Shown here: positions 8,213 to 17,611 of the stretch, in pieces
Position numbering within the stretch: the stretch's first letter is position 1
Layout: each line of letters starts with the position of its first letter
Source: Saprospiraceae bacterium
Lineage (GTDB): Bacteria; Bacteroidota; Bacteroidia; Chitinophagales; Saprospiraceae
Reading direction: 5' to 3'
NCBI GenBank assembly: GCA_016708265.1
Contig: JADJGA010000003.1
Span: 62,001 to 126,000 of the forward strand
Length of the DNA: 64,000 nt
Translations under genes and position numbers: made by a program
The notes under the pieces: model-generated
Seen by the model: the letters and a program-made list of their open reading frames with translations, nothing else
Databases searched by the model: none
Told to the model about the DNA's origin: nothing

Positions 8213-8635
8213 ATGAAGAATAAGTTTATTTTTTCCGTTTTAATGCTAGTGTTTTTAGGTATCTCTTGCAAGACAGATGATAATAATTCAGGTACTGAAG
8301 TTAATGCTAATGACGCAGTAGCAAATGTTGATACTATTAATCCACCAGCAGCTGAAAAAAAAGATACTCAAAGGATCTGGAAAGTGAATATCGGATTGTT
8401 GCCTGATATCCAGTTCAAGGGAAGCGGAGTTAAAGCACAACAGATCACACCGGGAAAAGCAGCTGAAAAAGCCGGACTACAGGCAGGAGATATCGTAATT
8501 GAACTTGACAAACTTCCGGTAAAAACCCTCAATGATTATGCTATGTATATGGCAAAATTCAAAAAGGGTGATTTTGTTGAAATGACAATTATAAGAGGAA
8601 AACAAACTATAAAAAAGAAACTTACATTTGATTGA
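8213..8635 (+). CDS. PDZ-domain lipoprotein
   Basis: The protein is 140 residues. A lipoprotein signal (MKNKFIFSVLMLVFLGISC, Cys19) is followed by a low-complexity linker and a single PDZ domain (about 58-140). The PDZ core includes VKAQQITPGKAAEKAGLQAGD and VIELD, with a FKKGDFVEMTIIRG strand. It resembles the C-terminal PDZ domain of M28/M1-type peptidases and HtrA-like proteases, but no protease domain is attached. It probably sits in an envelope membrane and binds peptide C-termini or loops. The stop TGA overlaps the TTG start of the next gene, suggesting translational coupling to that T9SS cargo protein. Confidence 0.85.
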   Translation: MKNKFIFSVLMLVFLGISCKTDDNNSGTEVNANDAVANVDTINPPAAEKKDTQRIWKVNIGLLPDIQFKGSGVKAQQITPGKAAEKAGLQAGDIVIELDKLPVKTLNDYAMYMAKFKKGDFVEMTIIRGKQTIKKKLTFD

Positions 8636-11343
8636 TAAGAAAAGAGTCCATATTCCGAATAGTATTCTTAATCCTGGTTGTAATTCTTGTAAAATCACAA
8701 CTTGCAGCTACTCATAACAGAGCAGGAGAGATAACATTCATTCAGAAAGGGCCTCTTACTTTTGAAGCAACAATAACTCTCTATACCAAGACAAGCAGTG
8801 TGGCAGCAGACCGCGACAGTGTTGAAATATTCTGGGGAGATGGTTCAAGCCAGTTTTTGGTCAGAGCTAACGGGTGGGGCTATCCTCAGCCTAATGATGT
8901 AAAAATAAGCTATTATATCGGTACTCATACTTACCCTGCAAGAGGTACTTATACAATGTCGATGCTGGATCCCAACAGGATAGCAGGGATTTTGAACGTA
9001 AATTTCCCCGACAGCGAAAGTGTACCTTTTTATCTTGAAACCACTTTTACTATCCTGAATTCACAATTTCAGGGTGAAAATAATTCTGCCGTATTGCTGC
9101 AGGCTCCTATTGATATTGGTTGCGTCGGGCAAATTTTCAAACACAATCCAAATGTATACGATCCGGATGGTGACAGTATTGCCTATGAACTGATAATACC
9201 GTTGCAGGCAAAAAATACAGTGGTTCCGGATTATAAATACCCTCAAAGCATTGGATCCGGTCCGAATAATAATTTTTCTTTCAACAGCAAAAACGGAGAT
9301 CTCATCTGGAACAGCCCCCAGATTGCAGGTGATTATAATGTGGCATTTATAGTTAAGGAATACAGAAAAGGCTTACTGATCACCTCAATCATTCGAGATA
9401 TGCAGATCCTGATCATGAACAACTGCAAAAGCAAACCCCCAGTGCTTTCAGTTGCAGACAAAAAATGTATAGTGGCAGGAGACACAATCGAAGTCGATAT
9501 ATTTGCATCCGATCCCGATCCTGGTCAAAAAATCCTTATAAATGGCTCTGGTGAACCATTCAATTCCGATTATGGCCTGGCATTTATTACTGACGAAAAT
9601 CTATTTGGAAATCCTCCTATAAAAAGAAAATTTACCTGGCAAACAGCATGTGAACATACTGCAAATCCATATTACCAGATAATTTTCAAAGCTATGGACA
9701 ATTCTCTGTCTGATACCTCCGGATTAACTGATCTTAAACTTCTGCAAATTAAGGTCTCCGCCCCTCCTCCACTCAATCTTAAGTCACAGATTAAAAATGC
9801 ACAGATTAACCTCACCTGGGAATATCCGTATGAATGCTCCTCAACAGACAATAATTTTTTTAAGGGATTTTCAGTGTGGAGAAAAGAAAACTCAAATAAT
9901 TTTATTTCCGACACCTGTACTCCCGGGCTTGAAGGCAAAGGGTATAAAATAATTGAATACCTCACTAATGCCGATGATGGGATCACATACAATTTCACTG
10001 ATATCACAGCAGAACGCGGAAAGGTATATTGCTACAGAATTCTGGCTGAATTTTCATACAATACTGAAGATGGTTTTCCATATAATCCTGTACAAAGTCT
10101 TGCCAGCAATGAAACCTGCAATTTGATACCCGATAACAGCCCGTATCTGACAAAGGTAAGTGTTTTAAGTACAGAAGAAGCCTCCGGAATAATAGAGATA
10201 AACTGGATCAAGCCCGATCCCGTGATCTTTGATACATTGAAATTTCCCGGGCCCTATACAACTGGAATTTTGAGAGCAGAAAGCGGTAACCCTTCAGTTT
10301 TTGTGGAAATCCCTCAAAGCAAAAGAACATTTACAAATTACACTGATCAGGATACCTTCAGATTTATTGACGATGAATTGAATACCCGATTTAGGCAGTA
10401 CATTTATAAAGCTGAATTTCTGACGAAAAACAATGATAGATTCGAGTCAAAACCTGCTTCCTCGATTTTTCTGAAAACTCAGGGAGGCAACCAAAAGATC
10501 ATTCTGACTGCCGATATAAATGTTCCATGGTCAAATACACAATTTGATTTTTACACATCAGAATCATTTGGAGGAGAATACAAATATTTAGGATCAAATT
10601 CATCACCTACTTATACTGTTAACGGACTTGAAAATAAATTTTTTTATTTTTATAAAATGAAGTCAAAAGGATCATATCCTGCAAATCAATACAGTATTGA
10701 GAACTTTTCTCAAAATGTTGTAGGTATCCCTGATGATAACCAGAAACCCTGCCCTCCTGAGCTCACTGTGAAAAATGAATGTGATGATGATTTTACAAAT
10801 ATTCCGGAAGATGACCTACTGAATTACCTGACATGGAACGATCCCTCTTCAGTTTGCGACAGTGCTGAAGATGTGCGAGGCTATAAGATTTACTATTCCT
10901 CTGACAATGGAGGTGAATTCAAATTGCTTTATACAATTAATGACCTTAACGTTTATGATACTACTCATTTCTCACTTGATTATTCGGGATGCTATTATAT
11001 CACTTCAGTTGATGAAAACGACAATGAAAGTCTACCCGGTATGATAGTTTGTGCTCAAAACTGTCCGGTATATATTCTTCCCAATACTTTCACTCCAAAT
11101 AATGATAAACAGAATGATATTTTCAAACCAGTTTACAGACGTCATATAGATCACATAGAAATGAAGGTGTATAATCAGTGGAGTGTATTGGTTTTTGAAA
11201 CGAATGATCCTGATGTAAACTGGGATAGTACAGGCAGGTCCGGGAAAAAACTTGACACAGGTACATATTATTATATCTGCCAGACTTTCAGCAATAATTT
11301 AAAGTTTGAATTGAAAATCGGGTTCATAGAGATAATATACTGA
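8632..11343 (+). CDS. T9SS type B sorting (gliding motility-associated C-terminal) surface protein
   Basis: The protein is 903 residues. The start is a TTG whose TTGA overlaps the TGA of the preceding gene. A signal peptide is followed by AATHNRAGEITF, an opening I associate with large Bacteroidota surface proteins. The middle contains Ig/fibronectin-III-like beta segments (for example NLTWEYPYEC, IEINWIKPDP and LLNYLTWND). The C-terminal ~85 residues form a CHU_C/gliding motility-associated domain (ILPNTFTPNNDKQNDIFKPV ... GTYYYICQTF), the type B T9SS sorting signal. It is therefore likely exported by T9SS and held at the cell surface or secreted. No catalytic motif was seen. It is convergent with the similar gene at 11348-13468. 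Confidence 0.88.
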   Translation: MIRKESIFRIVFLILVVILVKSQLAATHNRAGEITFIQKGPLTFEATITLYTKTSSVAADRDSVEIFWGDGSSQFLVRANGWGYPQPNDVKISYYIGTHTYPARGTYTMSMLDPNRIAGILNVNFPDSESVPFYLETTFTILNSQFQGENNSAVLLQAPIDIGCVGQIFKHNPNVYDPDGDSIAYELIIPLQAKNTVVPDYKYPQSIGSGPNNNFSFNSKNGDLIWNSPQIAGDYNVAFIVKEYRKGLLITSIIRDMQILIMNNCKSKPPVLSVADKKCIVAGDTIEVDIFASDPDPGQKILINGSGEPFNSDYGLAFITDENLFGNPPIKRKFTWQTACEHTANPYYQIIFKAMDNSLSDTSGLTDLKLLQIKVSAPPPLNLKSQIKNAQINLTWEYPYECSSTDNNFFKGFSVWRKENSNNFISDTCTPGLEGKGYKIIEYLTNADDGITYNFTDITAERGKVYCYRILAEFSYNTEDGFPYNPVQSLASNETCNLIPDNSPYLTKVSVLSTEEASGIIEINWIKPDPVIFDTLKFPGPYTTGILRAESGNPSVFVEIPQSKRTFTNYTDQDTFRFIDDELNTRFRQYIYKAEFLTKNNDRFESKPASSIFLKTQGGNQKIILTADINVPWSNTQFDFYTSESFGGEYKYLGSNSSPTYTVNGLENKFFYFYKMKSKGSYPANQYSIENFSQNVVGIPDDNQKPCPPELTVKNECDDDFTNIPEDDLLNYLTWNDPSSVCDSAEDVRGYKIYYSSDNGGEFKLLYTINDLNVYDTTHFSLDYSGCYYITSVDENDNESLPGMIVCAQNCPVYILPNTFTPNNDKQNDIFKPVYRRHIDHIEMKVYNQWSVLVFETNDPDVNWDSTGRSGKKLDTGTYYYICQTFSNNLKFELKIGFIEIIY

Positions 11344-11347
11344 TGTT

Positions 11348-13468
11348 TTATCTCAGGACTGTCACATCCCCCGAGAATATCACTTCTTCTCCATTTTGAG
11401 TAATGGATTTTATAATATAAACATAAACTCCGGGATTGACCATCTTCCCATTGAATCTGCCATCCCAGGAAAGTTCCTGGATGTTTTTCCATTGAATCAT
11501 TTTTTCTCCCCATCGGTCAAAGATGGCAGCTTCGATATTTTTATTGTAATGATCGGATAGATGTACTTTCCAATGATCATTGTATCCATCATTGTCCGGT
11601 GTGAAAATATCAGGTATGTATGGAATTATTATGATAAATTTCGAAAGTGTATCCACACATCCAGAATCACTGACAGATTTGAGAGTAAGCTTATAAACTC
11701 CAGATTTAATATCCAGATCATCAAAATTATGTGTGAATGTCGACCCTGTAGCAGTAGACCTATCACTGAAATTCCAGTAATAATCTACCCCAGGTTCCTG
11801 TGGGATACTGACTATCACCTCTGTATTCTTCCTTGAAATCTTATCAGGATTAATATTGAAATCTACTGCTGGTATCTGATTTACCTTCACAAAAATTTCA
11901 TCCTGCTTTTTACATCCTCTTTTATTTATCCCATTTACTAAATATTTTCCTTCTTCGTTTATGACAATAGCAGATGTGGTGTCTCCTGTATTCCAATTGT
12001 AAAATATGGCTTTTTGAGCGCTTAAAACTACTGAATCACCTTCGCATATCGAATTTGCTCCGTTGATTTTAAACAACCAATCGGGTTCTTCATGTATGTT
12101 AATGAAAAGAGTGTCTGAGATACAACCTGTAGTGGAACGGCCTATCATCCAGAAATTTCCTCCAGGATTACCAATTTCAATGAAGTCCTGCGCTGAACCT
12201 GTACTCCATTCATAAATAGCCGCACCATATGAAGATATTCTCGTCTTTTCTCCGGGACAGTATGTCGAATCACCTGTTATACCAACCAGAGGTGGAGAAA
12301 ATGATTCTACTGTCCTGATCAGCGTATCAGTACAAGTGGATGGATGATTCACCACTTCTATTTTTACCGTATGCAAACCTGATGTTGGAAAAAGATGAAC
12401 CGGATTTCGTTCTGATGAATTTCCACCGTCTCCGAAATCCCAAAAATATGACAATTCACCATAATTAGTAAATGACAGATCGGTGAACTGAACTTTGTTG
12501 GAATGGCAATCCAGCATTGATGATGTAAAATCTGCCCGAGGCCTGTATTTTAAAACCAGTGTCTTCATTGTGGTAATGCATCCTGTAGCAGATGTCATTT
12601 CACAGATATAATTTAAATTTTCCTGTGGATTTTTAACATTTATATTCTGAGTATTTCCTATAGCATCACCCGACTGTGTTTTCCACTTATAGCTTTCGAA
12701 TCCCTGTGGGGCTCTTAGAAGTGCAATAGAATCCTCATTGCAGAATCTCATTGATAATACCGGTGGTTGACAGGAAGCAACAAAGTACGCATAACCATAA
12801 TGTCCCTTGTGGGTACAGTCCGCTGCAAGAAATTCAATGGTAATAGTTTTTCCGATATATGCTGAAAGGTCAGCTCCAACAGTCGTCCAATCTCTCCATA
12901 ATACCGGTTCGGTGCTTCCCGAAGGATAGTAGGATTTAAAACTTTTGTTCAACTCAGCATCTGAAGCGAAAACATCATAATTGGAACAATCAGGAATTGG
13001 AAAATTGTTTTGGTCATACAGAGTTACTTTAAATCTGGGTTCCTCATATTTTTCGTGTCCGCTTGTAGGATTAAGCAATACGACTGCAAATTTGTAGATA
13101 AGTAAAGCATTCAGTGAATCAACTTTCATCGTATATCTTAAAGTAGCTACTGATGTATTTTTAGTAAGATCGCCCAGCCTTGCAGAGTAAAGATGACCTT
13201 CAGGTATTTTTCTTAATTTGTAATTGGTATTCGAATCATATGAGCTCGTATCGCTCATAATAGTCTGCATACTAAATCCGGGAGCAGGACTTGTGGACTG
13301 GACACTTGAAACTGTACTATTTACCCATGTAAATCCCTGCCAGTTTGTAAAATCACCATATTCAAAACCCATATTTTCACAATAATTGGATTGAGCTGAT
13401 AATTTTCCAGTATATGAAAAAAATGTCAGAAGTAAAAAGTATATGTAAAGCCAACCTTTCAATTTCAA
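11348..13468 (-). CDS. T9SS type B sorting surface protein with PKD domain
   Basis: The protein is 706 residues. The signal peptide (YIYFLLLTFFSYTGKLSAQ) is followed by a galactose-binding-like N-terminal region (about 30-230). At least one PKD domain is present (FTDLSFTNYGELSYFWDFGDGGN, near 325-350), a second PKD-like fold is near 560 (YYWNFSDRSTATG), and repeated Ig-like segments contain GDSTYCPG and SICEGDSVVLSA motifs. The C-terminal CHU_C domain (IPDIFTPDNDGYNDHWKV ... GVYVYIIKS) is the type B T9SS sorting signal. The start is a TTG overlapping the TGA stop of rnpA in the same TTGA arrangement as at 8632. It is likely a cell-surface adhesin or matrix protein; no enzyme motif was found. 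Confidence 0.88.
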   Translation of the reverse strand: MKLKGWLYIYFLLLTFFSYTGKLSAQSNYCENMGFEYGDFTNWQGFTWVNSTVSSVQSTSPAPGFSMQTIMSDTSSYDSNTNYKLRKIPEGHLYSARLGDLTKNTSVATLRYTMKVDSLNALLIYKFAVVLLNPTSGHEKYEEPRFKVTLYDQNNFPIPDCSNYDVFASDAELNKSFKSYYPSGSTEPVLWRDWTTVGADLSAYIGKTITIEFLAADCTHKGHYGYAYFVASCQPPVLSMRFCNEDSIALLRAPQGFESYKWKTQSGDAIGNTQNINVKNPQENLNYICEMTSATGCITTMKTLVLKYRPRADFTSSMLDCHSNKVQFTDLSFTNYGELSYFWDFGDGGNSSERNPVHLFPTSGLHTVKIEVVNHPSTCTDTLIRTVESFSPPLVGITGDSTYCPGEKTRISSYGAAIYEWSTGSAQDFIEIGNPGGNFWMIGRSTTGCISDTLFINIHEEPDWLFKINGANSICEGDSVVLSAQKAIFYNWNTGDTTSAIVINEEGKYLVNGINKRGCKKQDEIFVKVNQIPAVDFNINPDKISRKNTEVIVSIPQEPGVDYYWNFSDRSTATGSTFTHNFDDLDIKSGVYKLTLKSVSDSGCVDTLSKFIIIIPYIPDIFTPDNDGYNDHWKVHLSDHYNKNIEAAIFDRWGEKMIQWKNIQELSWDGRFNGKMVNPGVYVYIIKSITQNGEEVIFSGDVTVLR

Positions 13469-13848
13469 ATTTTCTTTACAAAGCTATTAAAAATTTTAAA
13501 AACAGCCCGGTTGATGACCTGATAGTTTTCCGATTTGTTTCCGATATATATAAACATTAATGAAAGCTGCCGGTCATCATCAATATTATTCAGCAACTCA
13601 TATTTATTTAAACGAAATGATTCTCTGATTCGTCTCTTCAACAGATTACGATCATGAGCTTTTTTAAATTTTTTTTTGGGTACACTTACAGAAAAAAGAA
13701 CTTTACTGGCATTATTGTCAGTTCTTGATCCATATTTATAGAAAACTTTAAGAGGATAACAAAACAGGCTTTTTTCTGCATTGAAGAGTTCTGCAATCTG
13801 ATTTTTTCCTGATAATATCTCTTTCTTTTTAAGTGTAAATTTTGCCAT
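13465..13848 (-). CDS. rnpA: Ribonuclease P protein component
   Basis: The protein is 127 residues from the ATG at 13848 (MAKFTLKKKEI). A TTG two codons upstream is possible but less likely. RnpA binds the RNase P RNA and helps it process the 5' ends of precursor tRNAs. The signature helix is KKKFKKAHDRNLLKRRIRESF (core NLLKRRIRE, about 57-65), matching the family RNR motif region. It lies downstream of rpmH on the same strand, the classic rpmH-rnpA pairing. Its stop overlaps the start of an unrelated T9SS cargo gene rather than yidD/yidC, which is unusual for the position. Confidence 0.92.
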   Translation of the reverse strand: MAKFTLKKKEILSGKNQIAELFNAEKSLFCYPLKVFYKYGSRTDNNASKVLFSVSVPKKKFKKAHDRNLLKRRIRESFRLNKYELLNNIDDDRQLSLMFIYIGNKSENYQVINRAVFKIFNSFVKKI

Positions 13849-13882
13849 AGACAAAAATACAATTATGAAAGCTTATAAAAAA

Positions 13883-13911
13883 AGAAAAAAGGTCATTTTG
13901 ACCTTTTCCCT
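13883..13911 (-). terminator. Hairpin with T-tract between rpmH and rnpA
   Basis: Read on the minus strand this is AAAAGGTCA-AAA-TGACCTTTT followed by a run of T with one C. It lies between the rpmH stop (13945) and the rnpA start (13848). The shape fits a rho-independent terminator or attenuator that would lower rnpA expression relative to rpmH. Confidence 0.55.
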
Positions 13912-13944
13912 TAATATTTCTCAAATCTTTCTTGCCGGATTAGA

Positions 13945-14100
13945 TTATTTCCTTGTGAATTCACTGGAAACAGTAAGTTTTTTTCTACCTTTAGCTCTTC
14001 TGCTGGCCAGAACTTTCCTTCCGTTTTTTGATTCCATTCTTGATCTGAATCCGTGTTTATTTTTTCTCTTTCTTCTTGAAGGTTGATAAGTACGTTTCAT
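13945..14100 (-). CDS. rpmH: 50S ribosomal protein L34
   Basis: This 51-residue gene is too short for most ORF finders. It reads MKRTYQPSRRKRKNKHGFRS, then RMESKNGRKVLASRRAKGRK and KLTVSSEFTRK, which is a complete L34 with the family's MKRTYQPS start and the GRKVLASRRAKGRKKL core. L34 is a late-assembling, highly basic protein of the large ribosomal subunit. The ATG is at 14100 and the TAA at 13945-13947. It precedes rnpA on the same strand, as in most bacteria, with a hairpin between them. Confidence 0.97.
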   Translation of the reverse strand: MKRTYQPSRRKRKNKHGFRSRMESKNGRKVLASRRAKGRKKLTVSSEFTRK

Positions 14101-14291
14101 CAGTATTGTATTTATTGTTAATTATAATGATTTTCAAATCCCCTGTATTGCTTATCCGGCATTGAACAAACCGGCTTTTTTAATCAGAATTTAAACCAGG
14201 AATTTAAAAAAACTCCGCGAAATTAATTCAAATTTAAAAAATGGCAAAACAATTATTGATTTTATTTCAATTAAATATCCAATTAATTCAT

Positions 14292-16040
14292 TTATCCATT
14301 CATTGAATTCATGAATTCCTCATTATTTCTTGTTCTAATCATCTGATTCTGAATAAATTCCATCGCTTCATCCGGTTTCATATCTGCAAGATGCTTTCTG
14401 AGTATAAACATCCTTGTAAGGGTTTCTTTATCCAGCAACAGCTCTTCTCTCCTTGTGCTTGATTTTGTCAGGTCAATTGACGGGTAAAGTCTTTTGTTTG
14501 CAAGTCCTCTGTCGAGCTGCAATTCCATATTTCCGGTACCTTTGAATTCCTCAAAGATCACTTCATCCATCTTTGAACCTGTATCAATCAATGCAGTTGC
14601 GAGTATTGTGAGCGAACCACCATCTTCTATTTTTCGCGCTGCACCAAAAAACTGCTTGGGTTTGTGCAATGCATTTGCTTCAACACCACCGGATAATACT
14701 TTTCCGCTTGACGGAGCTACAGTATTATAGGCTCTTGCCAGTCTTGTGATAGAATCCAGTAAAATCACAACATCATGTCCTGACTCCACCAGTCGCTTTG
14801 CCTTCTCAAGTACCATGTTTGCTACCCTGACATGATTTGAAGCAGGCTCATCAAAATTCGATGCTATCACTTCAGCTGTTACACTTCTTCTCATATCTGT
14901 CACTTCCTCAGGTCTTTCATCCACAAGCAAAATTATCATGTACACCTCCGGATGATTATTGGAAATGGCATTTGCCATATCCTTCAGTAAAAATGTTTTT
15001 CCTGTTTTAGGCTGAGCTACTATCAATCCTCTCTGTCCTTTGCCGATTGGCGTGAACAGATCTATCATCCTGTTGCCTATATCTTTTCCGTCTGAAAACT
15101 TGGTTAAATTAAATTTCTCCGTTGGAAATAAGGGAGTTAAATAATCAAACGGGACTCTTTCCCTTATAAGCTCCGGACTGACACCATTTATCATATTCAC
15201 TCTCAATAATGCAAAATATTTTTCACCATCCTTAGGCGGTCTTATAGTGCCTCTCAATGTATCTCCTGTTTTTAATCCGAATAATTTAATTTGTGAAGGT
15301 GATACATAAATATCATCAGGTGAACTCAGGTAATTAAAATCGGCACTCCTCAAAAATCCAAATCCCTCTGACATCATCTCAACAACTCCCTCACCCTCGA
15401 CCAAACCATCCAGCTCCGGCTTGAACACTTCTTCCCGGACAGGTTGGTGCTCCTTCCTGATTACAAGTGGCAAATCTGTTTTCGGATCACCCGGTTCTGG
15501 AACAGGCACAATTTCTCTTTTAGGTAAGTCTTCTTTCACATGAGGAACTCTTGGTTTATGCTGAACCCTGGTATGTTTAGGTTCCACGACCACTTCTTCT
15601 TCCTGAACTTTATTATAAGTCTTTTCTTCAAAAAAAGGTTTTACTACTTTATTTTTCACAGGAGGCACTACTTTATTGATAGCTTCAACCTTTTCAATTC
15701 GTGGAGTTCTTCTTCTTCTTTTCATTTTAGATGAAGATTCATCATTTTGATCATCACTGTCATCTTCCTGATCAATAGAATTTCTATCTGCCAATTCAAC
15801 TTCCCCATCTTCAGATAAAACCGGTACATTATTACCTTGAATTTCAGTTTTAATATCAGTTTCTTCAACTCCATCATTAGGTTTTTTCGCTCCTCCCCCT
15901 ACGATCAAAGCCTGGTTGTCCAAAATAGCATAGACCAGGTCCTGTTTTGACAGTCTGTTCATGTTTTTAATACCCAAACTTTTAGCCAATTCCTTTAATT
16001 CAGGAACCAGCATGTCATTCAACTGCAAAATGTCATACAT
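14292..16040 (-). CDS. rho: Transcription termination factor Rho
   Basis: The protein is 582 residues, longer than the ~420 of E. coli. Rho is a hexameric RNA-dependent ATPase that ends transcription. The order is an N-terminal Rho_N helix domain (YDILQLNDMLVPELKELAKS), an insert of about 150 charged residues typical of Bacteroidota (about 50-205), an RNA-binding cold-shock-like domain (GFGFLRSADFNYLSSPDDIY), then the RecA-like ATPase. Walker A GLIVAQPKTGKT lies near 335-347 and Walker B VVILLDSITRLARAYN near 423-438. The arginine-rich basic insert RRRRTP is within the extra region. It is transcribed divergently from serS, with a leader of up to about 280 bp that could carry autoregulation. 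Confidence 0.96.
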   Translation of the reverse strand: MYDILQLNDMLVPELKELAKSLGIKNMNRLSKQDLVYAILDNQALIVGGGAKKPNDGVEETDIKTEIQGNNVPVLSEDGEVELADRNSIDQEDDSDDQNDESSSKMKRRRRTPRIEKVEAINKVVPPVKNKVVKPFFEEKTYNKVQEEEVVVEPKHTRVQHKPRVPHVKEDLPKREIVPVPEPGDPKTDLPLVIRKEHQPVREEVFKPELDGLVEGEGVVEMMSEGFGFLRSADFNYLSSPDDIYVSPSQIKLFGLKTGDTLRGTIRPPKDGEKYFALLRVNMINGVSPELIRERVPFDYLTPLFPTEKFNLTKFSDGKDIGNRMIDLFTPIGKGQRGLIVAQPKTGKTFLLKDMANAISNNHPEVYMIILLVDERPEEVTDMRRSVTAEVIASNFDEPASNHVRVANMVLEKAKRLVESGHDVVILLDSITRLARAYNTVAPSSGKVLSGGVEANALHKPKQFFGAARKIEDGGSLTILATALIDTGSKMDEVIFEEFKGTGNMELQLDRGLANKRLYPSIDLTKSSTRREELLLDKETLTRMFILRKHLADMKPDEAMEFIQNQMIRTRNNEEFMNSMNG

Positions 16041-16280
16041 GTGTAAATATATTTATTGAAATAAAATTGTTTTCAAAGGGAAAAATGTAATATCAATATT
16101 GAATCTATAAGTTAACTATGGAAAAATATTAACCCAATTGTCAAGCTAAATGTTTAAATTATTTATAATACCTTTCACTTTCTCAGGGAAATCAGACTAA
16201 ATACAAACTGATTCGATGATGTTAAATTATATTAATGAGTTAATATGGGTGCAAAGTTAAACTTTTTTTTTAAAATATAT

Positions 16281-16288
16281 TATATTTG
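16281..16288 (+). promoter_or_regulatory. Putative -7 promoter box for serS
   Basis: TATATTTG matches the Bacteroidota TAnnTTTG -7 element, 32 bp before the serS ATG. On the opposite strand TAACTTTG (16252-16259) could serve rho. Neither has a clear -33 partner. Confidence 0.4.
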
Positions 16289-16320
16289 TGCAATTTTTTA
16301 CACATATTTGATCTAATACT

Positions 16321-17604
16321 ATGCTTCATATAACAAAAATTACGGAAGAATACCAAAATACACTCTCCGGTTTACTTAAAAGGAATCTGGATGAAAATGA
16401 TTTGAAACTCAAACTAAACAGGGTCATTGAGCTCAACAATGCAAGAAAAACAAATCAGCTGGAAAATGATGATCTGAAATCAAAATTGAAAGAGCTTTCG
16501 GATAATATCGGGATATTTTTCAAATCAGGAAAACAAGCTGAAGCTGAAAAATTAAAACAGGAGGTAAATGATATCAAATCAAGGACTAAAATCCTGGATG
16601 ATGAAATGAAAAACATTTTACAAAATATTGAGGAAATCCTGATAGCAATTCCAAATGTGCCTCATGAATCAGTTCCTTTCGGAAATTCTGAAGCAGATAA
16701 TTTTATTTTTAAAAACTGGGATAAACCTTTACCCGAATTTGATGATACAGGTTTACCACACTGGGAAATAGCTAAAAAATACAATCTTATTGATTTTGAA
16801 CTAGGAGCATTCATAACAGGCTCCGGATTTCCATTATTCAGAGGTAAAGGTTCAAAACTCGAACGTGCACTTATCAATTTTTTCCTGGATGAAGCAGAGA
16901 AGGCAGGGTATGAAGAAATCATCCCACCTTTGATGGTAAATGAGGATTCTGCAAGGGCTACAGGACAATTACCCGATAAAGAAGCACAGATGTATTTTGT
17001 TGAAAAAGATAATCTTTATTTAATTCCAACCGCAGAAGTACCATTGACAAATATTTTCCGTGATTCAATAGTTTTGGAAAGTGAACTGCCTATAAAAGTG
17101 ACAGGCTATACCCCATGTTTCAGAAGAGAAGCCGGTTCATATGGAGCACATGTCAAAGGATTGAACAGGGTTCATCAGTTTGATAAAGTGGAAATTGTCC
17201 AGATTTCAACCCCTGAAGATTCCTATAGTATATTGGAAAAGATGGTCGAACATGCTGAAAAATTGTTGCAAAAACTTGAACTTCCATACAGGATTGTGCG
17301 TTTATGCGGTGGTGATATGGGATTTACTTCTGCCCTGACATATGACTTTGAGGTGTATTCAGGAGGACAAAAGAGATGGCTGGAAGTAAGTTCAGTTTCC
17401 AATTTTGAGTCTTTTCAGTCTAACAGGTTGAAATTGCGATATAAAGATAAGGAAGGCAGGATAAAGCTGGCTCATACACTCAACGGAAGTGCACTGGCTC
17501 TGGCAAGAATAGTAGCAGCTATCCTGGAAAACAATCAGACACCTGAAGGTGTTATTGTTCCATCCGTTTTGAGGAAGTATTTAAATTTTGAAATTATAAA
17601 TTAG
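16321..17604 (+). CDS. serS: Serine--tRNA ligase
   Basis: The protein is 427 residues, of normal family length. SerRS charges tRNA-Ser, and the tRNA-Sec where present, with serine. The N-terminal ~115 residues form the predicted long antiparallel coiled-coil arm that grips the tRNA variable arm (many Lys/Glu/Leu, KSKLKELSDNIG). The class II catalytic core follows, with motif 2 FRREAGSYG near 267-275 and motif 3 NGSALALARIVAAILENNQ near 390-408. TAEVPLTNI, part of the serine-binding pocket, is at about 238. It leads a run of forward genes that includes a zinc peptidase and frr. Confidence 0.97.
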   Translation: MLHITKITEEYQNTLSGLLKRNLDENDLKLKLNRVIELNNARKTNQLENDDLKSKLKELSDNIGIFFKSGKQAEAEKLKQEVNDIKSRTKILDDEMKNILQNIEEILIAIPNVPHESVPFGNSEADNFIFKNWDKPLPEFDDTGLPHWEIAKKYNLIDFELGAFITGSGFPLFRGKGSKLERALINFFLDEAEKAGYEEIIPPLMVNEDSARATGQLPDKEAQMYFVEKDNLYLIPTAEVPLTNIFRDSIVLESELPIKVTGYTPCFRREAGSYGAHVKGLNRVHQFDKVEIVQISTPEDSYSILEKMVEHAEKLLQKLELPYRIVRLCGGDMGFTSALTYDFEVYSGGQKRWLEVSSVSNFESFQSNRLKLRYKDKEGRIKLAHTLNGSALALARIVAAILENNQTPEGVIVPSVLRKYLNFEIIN

Positions 17605-17611
17605 TTAAGTT

